A DNA stretch of 64,000 nucleotides, taken from assembly GCA_025345505.1 (NCBI GenBank), contig JANVCC010009742.1:498907-562906 (forward strand), given 5' to 3'. The notes beneath the pieces are model-generated. The model searched no databases and had not been told where the DNA came from. It worked only from the letters and a program-made list of their open reading frames with translations. Positions 25,362-34,247 of the stretch are shown here, in pieces; position 1 is the first letter of the stretch, and every line of letters begins with the position of its first letter. This DNA comes from Todiramphus chloris collaris (lineage: Eukaryota; Chordata; Aves; Coraciiformes; Alcedinidae). The translations under genes and the position numbers were made by a program.

Positions 25362-26276
25362 TTATCCGCCGATCTGCGCTTTGCGGGCGTCGATGATGGG
25401 CTGATAGAACTGGGTGTTGACCTCAGTATAGCTCTTGAAATCGCCGCCCATGGTGGCTGCGAAGCAGGCAGGATCGCTCTTCGGCAGATCGAGCATGAAG
25501 GCCTTGAACTTGTTCTTCAGGTCGGCATCCAGCGAGGTGCGGATAACGATCGGGCCGTTCGGGATCAGCGGCGACTTCCAGAGTTCGACGAAATCCTTCA
25601 TGTCGATCAGGCCCTTGTCGACCATCTTGCGCAGATTGCCTGACGTATAGCCTTCGTCGAACTTGCCGACGCCGGAGCCGAATGTCGTGCCCGCATCGAA
25701 CTTGCCGTCCTTGACGGCGAGAACGAGGTTTTCATGGCCGCCGCCGAAACCGGTTTCAGAGAAGTATTCCTTGACCGAGGTCTTGATGTCCTTCGGCAGC
25801 GAGGTAACGGGGATCAGGTAGCCGGATGTGGAGTCTGGATCGGCAAAGCCGAGCTTCTTGCCCTTCATGTCGGCCAGCGTCTTGATGCCGCTGTCCTTGC
25901 GGGCAACCATGATCGAATAGTAACCGGTCGCACCATCCGTCTGGACGGTGGTCAGGATCGGCTCGACAGCCTTCGGATTGGTCAGGTAGATCTTGGCAAA
26001 GCCAGAAGCGCCCAGTTCCGCATAGTCGAGGGTGCCGCCGAGCAGGCCCTGGATGACGCCATCATAATCCGTCGCCGGGAACAGTTTGACATCCTTGACG
26101 CCGAGAACCTTTGGCAGCTTGTCGACGATGCACTGGTAGTTGCGCAGACGGTCTGCTTCGTTTTCGCCGCCGATGATACCGACGCGAAAGGTCTCAAGGT
26201 TCTCGGCACGAGCCATCGAGCCTGCAAACACGGCGCTGATTGCAATCGCACCCATAAGGGCTTTCTTAAGCAACAT
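25362..26276 (-). CDS. phnD: Phosphonate ABC transporter substrate-binding protein PhnD
   Basis: The 304-residue periplasmic protein has a signal peptide of about 26 residues (LLKKALMGAIAISAVFAGSM, cleavage after A-R-A). The mature start FRVGIIGGENEADR and the phosphonate-binding segment DPDSTSGYLIP at about residues 150-160 are typical. AGGAGA precedes the ATG at 26276, which excludes the longer frame to 26294. It lies 113 bp downstream of phnC, and that gap contains imperfect short hairpins. PhnD delivers alkylphosphonates to PhnE and PhnC. Confidence 0.92.
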   Translation of the reverse strand: MLLKKALMGAIAISAVFAGSMARAENLETFRVGIIGGENEADRLRNYQCIVDKLPKVLGVKDVKLFPATDYDGVIQGLLGGTLDYAELGASGFAKIYLTNPKAVEPILTTVQTDGATGYYSIMVARKDSGIKTLADMKGKKLGFADPDSTSGYLIPVTSLPKDIKTSVKEYFSETGFGGGHENLVLAVKDGKFDAGTTFGSGVGKFDEGYTSGNLRKMVDKGLIDMKDFVELWKSPLIPNGPIVIRTSLDADLKNKFKAFMLDLPKSDPACFAATMGGDFKSYTEVNTQFYQPIIDARKAQIGG

Positions 26277-26389
26277 GACTATCTCTCCTGTCAAAGCTTC
26301 CAGAGTTTTTTATGTGGACTTGAGCCCGTTACGTGGGCAAGCCGATCAGTCTGCACTGCATTTTCCAGCCATATCTGCCGGAAAACACT

Positions 26390-27223
26390 CTACCGCGCGG
26401 CCAAAATGGCCTCCAATTCGGGGATTGGTGTCGGCGCATGACGCGCAATGCTTGTCGATGTGATGGCTTCCGAGAAAGCATCCTTCAGGCCATCAGCACC
26501 ATAGATACGGCGGGCGGCAGCCTCGGTCAGATCATCCGGCGTTCCGTCGAAGACCACCTTGCCGCCCTGCATGCCGATGATGCGCTCGCAGAAATGCCGC
26601 GCCGTATCGAGCGTATGCAGGTTGGTGATGACGGTGAGGCCCTCTTTTTCGTTGATGTCACGCAAGGATTCCATCACCACCTGCGCATTGCGCGGATCGA
26701 GGGAGGCGATGGGTTCGTCGGCGAGAATGACTTTGGGGTTCTGCATCAGCGCCCGGGCGATGGCGACCCGCTGCTGCTGTCCGCCGGAGAGTGTTCCGGC
26801 CCGCTGCAGGGCGGTTTTGGCAATATCGAGCCGCTCAAGGGCGGCGATTGCCATGGCACGTTCTTCGCGTGAGAATATGCCGAGAAGGCTTTTGATGGTG
26901 GATCGGTGGTTCAGGCGTCCAAGGAGGACATTGGTCAGGACATCGAGGCGGGGAACAAGATTGAACTGCTGAAAGATCATCGCGCAATCGCGTTGCCAGG
27001 TTCGCAGCGCCGAGCCGTTGAGCTTGGCCACATCCTTGCCGTCAAAGATGATCGACCCTTCGGACGGGTCGATCAGGCGGTTGATCATGCGCAGCAGCGT
27101 CGACTTGCCTGCACCCGAGCGACCGATGACTCCGACCATCTGCCCCTGCGGGATTTCAACATTGACATTGTCGATGGCAATATTGCTGCCAAAGCGACGC
27201 GTCACGTTTTCAATCTTCAGCAT
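26390..27223 (-). CDS. phnC: Phosphonate ABC transporter ATP-binding protein PhnC
   Basis: This is a 277-residue ATPase with Walker [10 protein letters not shown] at about residues 35-43, signature [15 protein letters not shown], Walker [14 protein letters not shown] and the switch histidine in VITNLHTLD. The [10 protein letters not shown] segment is typical of PhnC. The start at 27223 gives the usual L-K-I-E-N-V N-terminus, and the longer frame would cover the promoter. It heads the phnCDE1E2 transport block. A candidate Pho box lies 65-82 bp upstream. Confidence 0.92.
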   Translation of the reverse strand: MLKIENVTRRFGSNIAIDNVNVEIPQGQMVGVIGRSGAGKSTLLRMINRLIDPSEGSIIFDGKDVAKLNGSALRTWQRDCAMIFQQFNLVPRLDVLTNVLLGRLNHRSTIKSLLGIFSREERAMAIAALERLDIAKTALQRAGTLSGGQQQRVAIARALMQNPKVILADEPIASLDPRNAQVVMESLRDINEKEGLTVITNLHTLDTARHFCERIIGMQGGKVVFDGTPDDLTEAAARRIYGADGLKDAFSEAITSTSIARHAPTPIPELEAILAAR

Positions 27224-27287
27224 AGGCCAATCCTTGTTGGTATTGCCCTGTCCTAAAGCCCTAGTGTGAAGGTGCGATGGCACTTTT

Positions 27288-27305
27288 ATTGCACTTACGT
27301 GACAA
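27288..27305 (-). promoter_or_regulatory. Weak candidate Pho box upstream of phnC
   Basis: On the minus strand TTGTCAC-GTAA-GTGCAAT matches 9 of 14 positions of CTGTCAT-N4-CTGTCAT. It is in the 98-bp gap between the acyltransferase gene and phnC, where an internal promoter would be expected. The match is weak and could be chance. Confidence 0.25.
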
Positions 27306-27321
27306 CTGGGGATAGCAGAAG

Positions 27322-27936
27322 TCAGCCTGAATGTTTTTCGAGAAATGCCTCGATATCGAGGGCGCGAAAATCATCCAGAGCACCACGCAGGCGGGCATGG
27401 TCCCAGTCCCACCACGCCAGTGTTTGCAGGCGTTCCGCCGTCTTTTTGTCGAAACGGTCGCGGATTTTGCGGGCGGGAACACCGCCGACAATCGTATAGG
27501 GATCAACATCGCGTGAGACCACTGCCCCTGCCCCGATCACGGCGCCATCGCCGACGGTAACGCCGGGCAGAACCGTCGCGCCATGGCCGATCCAGACATC
27601 ATGGCCGATACGCACCTGATTGGTCCGGCGCCATTCGAAAAACGATTCCTCCGGACCCGCATCGTCCCAGTAATCGCCGGCGCGATAGGTGAAGTGATGC
27701 AGCGTTGCCCGCCAGGTCGGATGGTTGGTCGCGTTGATGCGCACGCTCGCCGCGATGTTGGCGAACTTGCCGATCGTGGCGCACCAGACCGCACCGTCCT
27801 GCATGATGTAGGAATAATCGTCGAGTTTGGTTTCGCTGATGCGGCAGCGCTCGGAAATCTCCGTGTAGCGGCCGAGTTCGCTGTCCTCGACGTGCGCGGT
27901 CGCGTGAATGAGCGGTGTTGGGGAAAGCCGGGTCAT
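27322..27936 (-). CDS. Phosphonate-locus hexapeptide-repeat acyltransferase
   Basis: The 204-residue protein has a left-handed beta-helix of the transferase hexapeptide type, seen in [20 protein letters not shown] and [20 protein letters not shown]. The catalytic-type histidine is in NATNHPTW. It matches the chloramphenicol-acetyltransferase-like family that recurs in C-P lyase operons (TIGR03308 type). An acetyltransferase modifying aminoalkylphosphonates, as PhnO does, is a reasonable guess but PhnO is unrelated in fold. The start overlaps the phnL stop by ATGA, so it belongs to the phnG-L transcript. Confidence 0.87.
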   Translation of the reverse strand: MTRLSPTPLIHATAHVEDSELGRYTEISERCRISETKLDDYSYIMQDGAVWCATIGKFANIAASVRINATNHPTWRATLHHFTYRAGDYWDDAGPEESFFEWRRTNQVRIGHDVWIGHGATVLPGVTVGDGAVIGAGAVVSRDVDPYTIVGGVPARKIRDRFDKKTAERLQTLAWWDWDHARLRGALDDFRALDIEAFLEKHSG

Positions 27937-28640
27937 GCTGCCTCGCTCTGCACGGCAAATGCGGTCACGTCGATGATGCGGTCGGCCACGGCCTCGCGCA
28001 CATCCTCGTCGTGGAAGATCCCGAGCATGGCGATACCCGCTTCTTTTTTGCTGCGGATCATCGCAACGACCACTTCGCGGTTTTTGGCATCGAGCGAAGC
28101 CGTGGGCTCGTCCAGAAGCAGGATCGGGTGATCGGTGATGAAACCGCGCGCAATATTGACGCGCTGCTGTTCACCGCCGGAGAAGGTGGCAGGTGGCAGC
28201 GACCAGAGCCGTTCGGGCAGATTGAGCCCGGCAAGCAGGGCTGCAGCCTTGTCACGCGCTTCGGTGCGGTCGATACCGCGCGCCACCAGCGGTTCGGCAA
28301 CAACATCGAGCGCCGACACGCGCGGCACGGTACGCAGGAACTGGCTGACATAGCCGATCATGTCGCGGCGCACGCCCAGAACCGTGCGCGGATCAGCGCT
28401 GGCAAGATCGACCAGCCGGTCGCCATAGGGCACGATGATCTGGCCTTGGTCGACGGCGTAATTGCCATAGACCATTTTGAGGATCGAGCTCTTGCCCGCC
28501 CCGGACGGACCGCCAAGCACGGCGCATTCACCCGCCTTGATGGAAAACGAGACATTCGCCACCACGGGCAGACGGATACCGTCGCGCAGATGCATGGTGA
28601 AGCTTTTGGCGACATCGGAAACAACGAGAGGTGTTGGCAT
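27933..28640 (-). CDS. phnL: Phosphonate C-P lyase system protein PhnL (ABC ATPase-like)
   Basis: A 235-residue ABC-type protein with Walker [11 protein letters not shown], signature [14 protein letters not shown] and Walker [13 protein letters not shown]. In the C-P lyase system PhnL acts with the core complex rather than in transport. The N-terminus [19 protein letters not shown] is characteristic. The start at 28640 lies 4 bp after the phnK stop, and a longer frame to 28703 would overlap phnK. It overlaps the acyltransferase by ATGA. Confidence 0.92.
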   Translation of the reverse strand: MPTPLVVSDVAKSFTMHLRDGIRLPVVANVSFSIKAGECAVLGGPSGAGKSSILKMVYGNYAVDQGQIIVPYGDRLVDLASADPRTVLGVRRDMIGYVSQFLRTVPRVSALDVVAEPLVARGIDRTEARDKAAALLAGLNLPERLWSLPPATFSGGEQQRVNIARGFITDHPILLLDEPTASLDAKNREVVVAMIRSKKEAGIAMLGIFHDEDVREAVADRIIDVTAFAVQSEAA

Positions 28641-28644
28641 GATG

Positions 28645-29427
28645 CTAGACCTGCAGGATGGAGGAAACGAGAAGCTGGGTGTAAGGCGCCTGCGGATCGT
28701 CAAGCACCCGGTCGGTCAGACCGGTTTCAACGATATGGCCATCCTTCATCACCATCATCCGGTGCGAGAGCAGCCGGGCAACCGCCAGATCGTGGGTGAC
28801 GACGATGGCCGCAAGCCCGAGATCGCTCACCAGTCCGCGCAACAGATCGAGCAGACGGGCCTGCACCGACACGTCGAGGCCGCCTGTCGGCTCATCCATG
28901 AACACAAGCCGGGGATTGGTGACGAGGTTGCGGGCAATCTGCAGACGCTGGCGCATGCCGCCGGAAAAGGCGCGCGGCTGGTCGTCGATACGGTCTGAAG
29001 CAATTTCCACGCGGCCGAGCCAATCCGTCGCCGTCGCACGGATATTGCCATAATGCCGGTCGCCGATGGCCATCAGCCGCTCGCCGACATTGGCACCGGC
29101 GGAAACAGTCATGCGCAAGCCATCGGCCGGATTCTGATGCACGAAACCCCAATCGGTGCGCATGAGAAAGCGGCGTTCCGCCTCGCTCAGCCGGTAGAGA
29201 TCACGGAACTGGCCGTCGCGCATGCGGTATTCCACCGAGCCCGCCGACGGGGCAAGACGCGTAGCCAGGCAGTTGAGCAATGTCGTCTTGCCCGACCCGG
29301 ATTCACCGACAATCGCCAGCACTTCGCCCGGCCACAGCTCGAACGAGACATTCTGGCAGCCGATACGGCTGCCATAGAATTTGGAGAGGTCCTTGACCTT
29401 CAGAAGGGGTGTATCGCTCATATTCAT
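28645..29427 (-). CDS. phnK: Phosphonate C-P lyase system protein PhnK (ABC ATPase-like)
   Basis: The 260-residue protein binds the C-P lyase core complex and hydrolyses ATP. Walker A is GESGSGKTT, the signature is FSGGMRQRLQIARNL and Walker B is LVFMDEPTGGLD. The insertion RTDWGFVHQNPADGLR is typical of PhnK. GGAGG lies 7 nt before the ATG at 29427, which overlaps the phnJ stop by ATGA. Confidence 0.93.
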   Translation of the reverse strand: MNMSDTPLLKVKDLSKFYGSRIGCQNVSFELWPGEVLAIVGESGSGKTTLLNCLATRLAPSAGSVEYRMRDGQFRDLYRLSEAERRFLMRTDWGFVHQNPADGLRMTVSAGANVGERLMAIGDRHYGNIRATATDWLGRVEIASDRIDDQPRAFSGGMRQRLQIARNLVTNPRLVFMDEPTGGLDVSVQARLLDLLRGLVSDLGLAAIVVTHDLAVARLLSHRMMVMKDGHIVETGLTDRVLDDPQAPYTQLLVSSILQV

Positions 29428-30305
29428 TCTGCTGCCTCCGCAGTATCCGCCGCCAGCGCACCGCAGTGCCCCTTGGCCTGCCGGTCTTCACAAAAATCCG
29501 TATCCGAACAGACGAACATGCTGCCGCCCTTGTCGTCGAGAATGACCTCGTCCAGATAGCTGCCCTTCGCCCCGCACAGGGCGCAAGGCTGGGAAAATGT
29601 CTGGATTTCAAAGGGATGATCCTCGAAATCGAGACTGACGACTTCCGTATGGGGCGGAACCGCATAGATGCGCTTTTCGCGCCCTGCCCCGAAAAGCTGC
29701 AATGCCGGGGACATATGCATCTTCGGGTTGTCGAATTTCGGTGTTGGCGACGGATCCATCACATAACGCCCCTCGACCTTCACCGGATAGGCATAGGTGG
29801 TGGCGATATGGCCGTGGCGGGCAATGTCCTCATAGAGCTTGACGTGCATCAGGCCGTATTCTTCCAGCGCATGCATCTTGCGGGTTTCGGTCTCGCGCGG
29901 CTCCAGGAACCGCAGCGGCTCGGGGATCGGCACCTGATAGACGAGGATTTGGCCCGCCTGCAGCTGTGCTTCGGGAATGCGGTGGCGCGTCTGGATGATC
30001 GTGGCATCCGCTGTTTTCGTGGTCACGCGGACATTGGCGACTTTCTGGAAGAAAGCCCGGATCGACACGGCGTTGGTCGTGTCATCGGCGCCCTGGTCGA
30101 TCACTTTCAAGGTATCGTCCGGTCCAAGAACGGCGGCGGTCACCTGCACGCCGCCGGTGCCCCAGCCATAGGGCATCGGCATTTCGCGCGAGGCGAACGG
30201 CACCTGATACCCCGGAATGGCAATGGCTTTCAGGATGGCGCGGCGGATCATCCGCTTGGTCTGTTCATCCAGATAGGCGAAATTATAGGTCGCTAGATCG
30301 GTCAT
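29424..30305 (-). CDS. phnJ: Alpha-D-ribose 1-methylphosphonate 5-phosphate C-P lyase PhnJ
   Basis: PhnJ is the radical-SAM enzyme that breaks the carbon-phosphorus bond, releasing methane (or another alkane) and ribose cyclic phosphate. The 293-residue sequence keeps Gly32 (in A-I-P-G-Y), the site of the glycyl radical in the E. coli enzyme, and the four cysteines at 241, 244, 266 and 272, spaced exactly as the E. coli Fe-S ligands. The gene is intact and overlaps both phnI and phnK by 4 bp, so stoichiometric production is likely. Confidence 0.95.
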   Translation of the reverse strand: MTDLATYNFAYLDEQTKRMIRRAILKAIAIPGYQVPFASREMPMPYGWGTGGVQVTAAVLGPDDTLKVIDQGADDTTNAVSIRAFFQKVANVRVTTKTADATIIQTRHRIPEAQLQAGQILVYQVPIPEPLRFLEPRETETRKMHALEEYGLMHVKLYEDIARHGHIATTYAYPVKVEGRYVMDPSPTPKFDNPKMHMSPALQLFGAGREKRIYAVPPHTEVVSLDFEDHPFEIQTFSQPCALCGAKGSYLDEVILDDKGGSMFVCSDTDFCEDRQAKGHCGALAADTAEAAE

Positions 30306-31408
30306 TCTGCTGCCTCTTTGGTTTCGACGCCGGTGAGCCGGTTGCGCTCGTGTTCGGCGCGCATGCGCCGGATCAGATCGAGTTCGGCCTGGAAATCCAC
30401 GTAGTGCGGCAATTTCAGGTGCTCGACGAAGCCCGTCGACTGCACGTTGTCACTGTGGGAAATGACGAACTCCTCGTCCTGCGCGGTGGCGGTGATATCT
30501 TCGCCCAGCTCCCTTGCCCGCAGGGCACGGTCGCACAGCGACATCGACATGGCCTTGCGCTCGCTCTGGCCGAACACCAGACCATAGCCGCGGGTGAACT
30601 GCGGCGGTTGCTTTGCCGATCCCTTGAACTGGTTGACCATCTGGCATTCGGTGACGCGGATGGTGCCGAGCGTCAGCGGGAAATCCAGCTCCGCCACCTC
30701 GAGTTCAACCTCGACCTCGCCGATACGGATTTCACCGACAAAGGGATGGCTGCGGGCGTAGCCACGCTGGGTCGAATAGGCGAGCCCGAGCAGAAAACCT
30801 TCATCGCCGCGTGCCAGTGCCTGCAGGCGCAGATCGCGTTCCAGCGGAAAGGTCAGCGGTTCGCGGGTCAAATCCCCGGCGACAGCGCCTTCCGGCAGGT
30901 CGCCATCTTCCTCGATCATGCCGTCATGGCCGAGGATGTCGGTGACCCGGGGTGTGAAAACCTCCGGCTCGTCGCGCTGGTCCGGCGCTGCAACCGGTGC
31001 ATCCACGGCAAGCTCAGGATCGAGCAGACGGTGCGTGTAATCGAATGTCGGGCCCAAAAGCTGCCCGCCGGGAAGATCCTTGAACGTGGCGGAAATGCGC
31101 CGTTCGATCTGCATCTGCGCTGTTTCCAGCGCCTTGGTATAGCCGAAACGGGGCAATGTGGTCCGGTAGGCACGCACCAGGAAGATCGCCTCGATCAGAT
31201 CGCCGCGCGCCTGCTTGATGGCGAGCGCCGCAAGTTCGGGATCGTAGAGCGAGCCTTCGGCCATGACCCGGTCGACGGCCAGCGACATCTGCTCGACAAT
31301 CTGATCGAGCTGGATCGGAGCCACATCCCGGTCACCGCGGCGCCGGTCGGCCAGAAGCTTGTGCGCATTGCGGATGGCGGCTTCACCGCCCTTGACTGCA
31401 ACATACAT
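30302..31408 (-). CDS. phnI: C-P lyase core complex subunit PhnI
   Basis: The 368-residue PhnI is the nucleosidase subunit that, with PhnG, PhnH and PhnL, exchanges the adenine of ATP for a phosphonate. The N-terminus YVAVKGGEAAIRNAHKLLA is diagnostic, and RGYGLVFGQSERKAMSMSL and DYV-type C-terminal segments follow. It starts 3 bp after the phnH stop and overlaps phnJ by ATGA. Length and motifs are normal. Confidence 0.94.
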   Translation of the reverse strand: MYVAVKGGEAAIRNAHKLLADRRRGDRDVAPIQLDQIVEQMSLAVDRVMAEGSLYDPELAALAIKQARGDLIEAIFLVRAYRTTLPRFGYTKALETAQMQIERRISATFKDLPGGQLLGPTFDYTHRLLDPELAVDAPVAAPDQRDEPEVFTPRVTDILGHDGMIEEDGDLPEGAVAGDLTREPLTFPLERDLRLQALARGDEGFLLGLAYSTQRGYARSHPFVGEIRIGEVEVELEVAELDFPLTLGTIRVTECQMVNQFKGSAKQPPQFTRGYGLVFGQSERKAMSMSLCDRALRARELGEDITATAQDEEFVISHSDNVQSTGFVEHLKLPHYVDFQAELDLIRRMRAEHERNRLTGVETKEAAE

Positions 31409-31411
31409 GGT

Positions 31412-32115
31412 TCAGGCCTCCGTCTTCTTGATGCGCGTGGTTCGGGGCAGCGCGGCAAGCGCACCCTTGCCGGCGAAGATCAGGTCGACACCGCGCGGGA
31501 AAGCCGCGCGATTGGCGATCCATTGATCGATGAACATTTTCGGCAGCTGGCTGGGTGAGAACGCCATGGAGTCCTTGATCCCAGGTCCTTCGAGAACGAG
31601 CGTTTCCGCGCCGTCGAAACCATCGATCTGCAGGATCAGCGTCGTCGAACGATCAGGGTATTCCGACGTGCCGCGGCAGAAGGATTCCAGCGAGGGCATC
31701 GTTGCCACATCGCTGATCAGGGCAAAATCCGCATCCGCCGGTTCGCCGGTCAGTTCGAGGCCGGTATGGAATTTCAGCCATCCCGTGCATGCCGTTGAAC
31801 CGGAGATCGCCCGGTCGCACCACACGGTTGCGTCGTGATCGAACAGGGTCGCGGCAATCGACGCGGCCAGAGACGTCAGCGGTGCAGGCGGCACGGCGAG
31901 ATCGCTCACGTCCACGATCCTGCCGGGATTGGCCATGGCGTCCATCAGCGCGCGGAAAACGGTTTGCGCGTTCAGCACGCTGTCGCTGAANNNNNNNNNN
32001 NNNNNNNNNNNNNNNNNNNNNNNNNNNNNNNNNNNNNNNNNNNNNNNNNNNNNNNNNNNNNNNNNNNNNNNNNNNNNNNNNNNNNNNNNNCGAAGATTTG
32101 TGTGTCCGAATGCAT
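31412..32115 (-). CDS. phnH: C-P lyase subunit PhnH, interrupted by an assembly gap
   Basis: PhnH is a PLP-transferase-like subunit of the C-P lyase core. The 3' part from 31990 down to 31412 codes for VFRALMDAMANPGRIVDVS and the rest of the protein to its stop. Across the 100-N gap, 32113-32115 is an ATG that overlaps the phnG stop as TGATG and starts M-H-S-D-T-N. Distances in the family suggest only a few codons are really missing. Frame across the placeholder is not meaningful, so it should not be called a pseudogene. Confidence 0.85.
31991..32090. other. Assembly gap of 100 N inside phnH
   Basis: Exactly 100 undetermined bases, the usual placeholder for a gap of unknown size. Flanking sequence on both sides belongs to phnH. 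Confidence 0.95.
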
Positions 32116-32603
32116 CAGTCGTCACCCCGTACCATTGTGAAAAAATCGACCTTGGTCGCAGCGGTCTCGGCGCGCTTTGACATGCGGTCGCGTTCGAGAC
32201 GATCGGCAATCGGCGCAAGCACCGCGCGCTCCACCGCATCGCGGCACTCCGGCTGCTGCCACAGCGCATCGAAGACGGCGGCAAGCCGCACCTTTTCCCG
32301 GTGGCGGCCGAGCGCATAGGCATGGCCGACCGCACCATTGCCGAGCCGCACCGTTGCGCGCGTCACGGTCGCCTCACCCAGGTTGAAGGGCGCGCCGCCG
32401 CCGCCGATACGGCCGCGCAGCATGACGAGGCCGGTTTCCGGGCCGCGCAGGGTCTCGACCTCGGGCTTGTCGCCCCATCCGGCCCACAGGGCCGCTATTT
32501 CAGGCGCGGTCGCCTGCGCCAGCAAGGCCATGGCCGCCTTGCGCTGCAGATCCGGCCCGCTGCCGGTTTGCGTGGACTGAATATTTTCTTTGATCATTGA
32601 CAT
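32115..32603 (-). CDS. phnG: C-P lyase core complex subunit PhnG
   Basis: PhnG is a small core subunit (162 residues here) required for the PhnI reaction. Recognisable segments are RGPETGLVMLRGRIGGGGAP and FNLGEATVTRATVRL, followed by GHAYALGRHREKV. It is the first gene of the minus-strand C-P lyase operon. It starts 84 bp from the divergent phnF, with an inverted repeat between them. Its stop overlaps the phnH start. Confidence 0.92.
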   Translation of the reverse strand: MSMIKENIQSTQTGSGPDLQRKAAMALLAQATAPEIAALWAGWGDKPEVETLRGPETGLVMLRGRIGGGGAPFNLGEATVTRATVRLGNGAVGHAYALGRHREKVRLAAVFDALWQQPECRDAVERAVLAPIADRLERDRMSKRAETAATKVDFFTMVRGDD

Positions 32604-32614
32604 CTCGCTCAGAT

Positions 32615-32642
32615 TTGTCTATTTATCTATACAACTAGACAA
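32615..32642. promoter_or_regulatory. Candidate PhnF operator between phnG and phnF
   Basis: TTGTCTA (32615-32621) and TAGACAA (32636-32642) are exact inverted halves separated by 14 bp in an AT-rich stretch. The site lies in the 84-bp divergent promoter region. HutC-type GntR regulators such as PhnF bind inverted half-sites with GTCTA/TAGAC-like cores, so this is the natural operator candidate. Confidence 0.5.
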
Positions 32643-32687
32643 TAAACACACCTATAAATCCCGTCAATGACAGGAGCATGACAAAAC

Positions 32688-33434
32688 GTGAAATCCGCAC
32701 GATTCATCACCCGCAACAGCGGCGTTGCCATCTGGCGGCAGATTGCCGACCAGATTCGCGGCGATATCACGGCGGGCAAAATGCCGAGCGGTGCCAGGCT
32801 GCCGCCGGAGGTAACCCTGGCCGAACGCTTCGCGGTCAACCGCCACACCATCCGCAGCGCCATTGCCGCCCTGACCAAGGAAGGCGTGCTGCGCGCCGAA
32901 CAGGGCCGCGGCACCTTCGTCGCCAACAGCAAGAAGCTGACCTACCGCATCGGCGAGCGGACGCGGTTTTCCGAAATCCTGGCGACGCAGGTGCGCGAGA
33001 CCAGAGGCATATTGCTGGGTCACCGCATCGAGGACGCGGCGGGAGAAGTCGCCGCAGCCCTCGGCATGACGGGTGGCCAGGTGATCAGGATCGATTCCAT
33101 GCACACGGCGGACGGCAATCCCGTTTCCTGCGCCACCGCGTGGTTCGATGCGGCGCGCGTGCCCAACGTGGCCGAGGATTATCGGGCGTCAGGTTCCATC
33201 ACCGCCGCCCTGAAGGCGGCCGGCATCGACGATTACCTACGCAAATCGACCATTATTGCCGCGCGCCATGCGGATGCGGAGGATTTGCGGCACCTGCGCC
33301 TGTCGCCGGGCGCCATCGTTCTGGTCTCGACGGCGATCAATGTCGATATGGACGGCCATCCCATTGAATATGCCAGAAGCCGCTTTGCCGCCGACCGCAT
33401 GGAGATCGCAATCGACGGCAAGTCGATGGTCTAG
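32688..33434 (+). CDS. phnF: Phosphonate operon GntR-family repressor PhnF
   Basis: This 248-residue regulator has an N-terminal winged helix (about residues 10-78, with LPPEVTLAERFAVNRHTIRS and the wing RAEQGRGTFVAN) and a C-terminal UTRA ligand-binding domain, making it HutC-type. The initiation codon is GTG at 32688, 11 nt from AGGAG. An ATG at 32678 is in another frame and does not read the regulator. It is divergent from phnG and the likely controller of the locus. Confidence 0.9.
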   Translation: MKSARFITRNSGVAIWRQIADQIRGDITAGKMPSGARLPPEVTLAERFAVNRHTIRSAIAALTKEGVLRAEQGRGTFVANSKKLTYRIGERTRFSEILATQVRETRGILLGHRIEDAAGEVAAALGMTGGQVIRIDSMHTADGNPVSCATAWFDAARVPNVAEDYRASGSITAALKAAGIDDYLRKSTIIAARHADAEDLRHLRLSPGAIVLVSTAINVDMDGHPIEYARSRFAADRMEIAIDGKSMV

Positions 33435-33463
33435 TTATCGGCAGTCGATTGCATTGCGCGTGG

Positions 33464-33585
33464 TGCGTGGTTCGACAAGCTCACCATGAGGGAGGTCGAG
33501 AGTTGCAGGGAGCCTTATTCTGCGACGTTCGCGATTGGCATGCAGCCAAACCACCTCCCTCATGGTGAGCTTGTCGAACCACGCA
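33464..33585. repeat. Palindromic intergenic repeat with perfect 33-bp arms
   Basis: Bases 33464-33496 and 33553-33585 are exact reverse complements separated by 56 nt. The arm carries GGTTCGACAAGCTCACCATG. The element sits in the 180-bp gap between convergent phnF and the ParB-like gene and can act as a strong hairpin for both. A partial copy of the same core (TGTCGAACCAC) appears near 37676. Confidence 0.85.
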
Positions 33586-33614
33586 CGATGGGAATGCCAA
33601 GCGTCAATTCATTC

Positions 33615-34247
33615 CTAATCCGTCACCGGCCCGCACCAGCCCGGCAGATAGCCGGCGGCATCGCCCTTGGCTTCCTTGAGGGCGCGGTTGAGAGCGGCGT
33701 CAAAATCGGCTTCCACCGTCTTGCGGCCTATCCGGCGCCGCAGAAAATCCGCCCAGAGGAACTCGCTGAACGGCGTGGTGTCCTTGGCATAGCCGCCGGC
33801 ACGGCGCAGTTCACCCGCAAGGCTGCGGAACGGATCGTCGTCGAGATCCTTGATCGCCTTGGGAATGGCCGCATAGTCACGGCGTTTGCCCTCGGCATCG
33901 AAGGGATGCATCCAGCCGCGATTGTCGAGAACCACCATGAACGCATCCTTCTCCAGCGATGACAGGTCGCTGACGACAGTGACAAGAATGTGTTTTACCC
34001 CCTCCTCGTGCAGCGCGCGGGCAAGATGGTGATGGTCGATGACGTAATTGCGCCTGTTCGGTCCAAGCACCACGGGGATCATGTGTTCGCCGAGAAACTT
34101 GCCGCCCTTCTCGCCCTTCTGCTGGCGCCATTTCCTGCGCTTTTCGTCCACTTCGCGCATGCCGACGGTGATCTGGGTCGGCCGCAGATCCTTGATCGCA
34201 ACCGGCGTTACAATGGGTTCTCTTGTTCCGGATATCTGCATGATCAT
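33615..34247 (-). CDS. ParB-like (ParB/Srx fold) protein
   Basis: The 210-residue protein matches the 'putative ParB-like nuclease' family. An N-terminal segment LRPTQITVGMREVDEKRRKW is followed by MIPVVLGPNRRNYVIDHHHLARAL, which contains the conserved D-H-H-H-L-A. It has no DNA-binding helix-turn-helix like plasmid ParB, so a role in partition is unlikely. The ParB/Srx fold can bind and hydrolyse nucleotides, and that is only a possibility here. The start overlaps the SulP stop by ATGA, which points to a function tied to the transporter. Confidence 0.8.
   Translation of the reverse strand: MIMQISGTREPIVTPVAIKDLRPTQITVGMREVDEKRRKWRQQKGEKGGKFLGEHMIPVVLGPNRRNYVIDHHHLARALHEEGVKHILVTVVSDLSSLEKDAFMVVLDNRGWMHPFDAEGKRRDYAAIPKAIKDLDDDPFRSLAGELRRAGGYAKDTTPFSEFLWADFLRRRIGRKTVEADFDAALNRALKEAKGDAAGYLPGWCGPVTD

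Noticed and set aside
23869..25404. 511-codon open frame antisense to phnE1/phnE2
   Set aside because: It crosses two real genes and their junction and shows no domain or ribosome site.
31412..32115. phnH as a frameshifted pseudogene
   Set aside because: The apparent frame problem comes from the 100-N placeholder, which does not represent real length.
32678..33367. ATG at 32678 as the start of the gene divergent from phnG
   Set aside because: That frame does not encode the GntR/UTRA domains. The regulator is read from GTG 32688.
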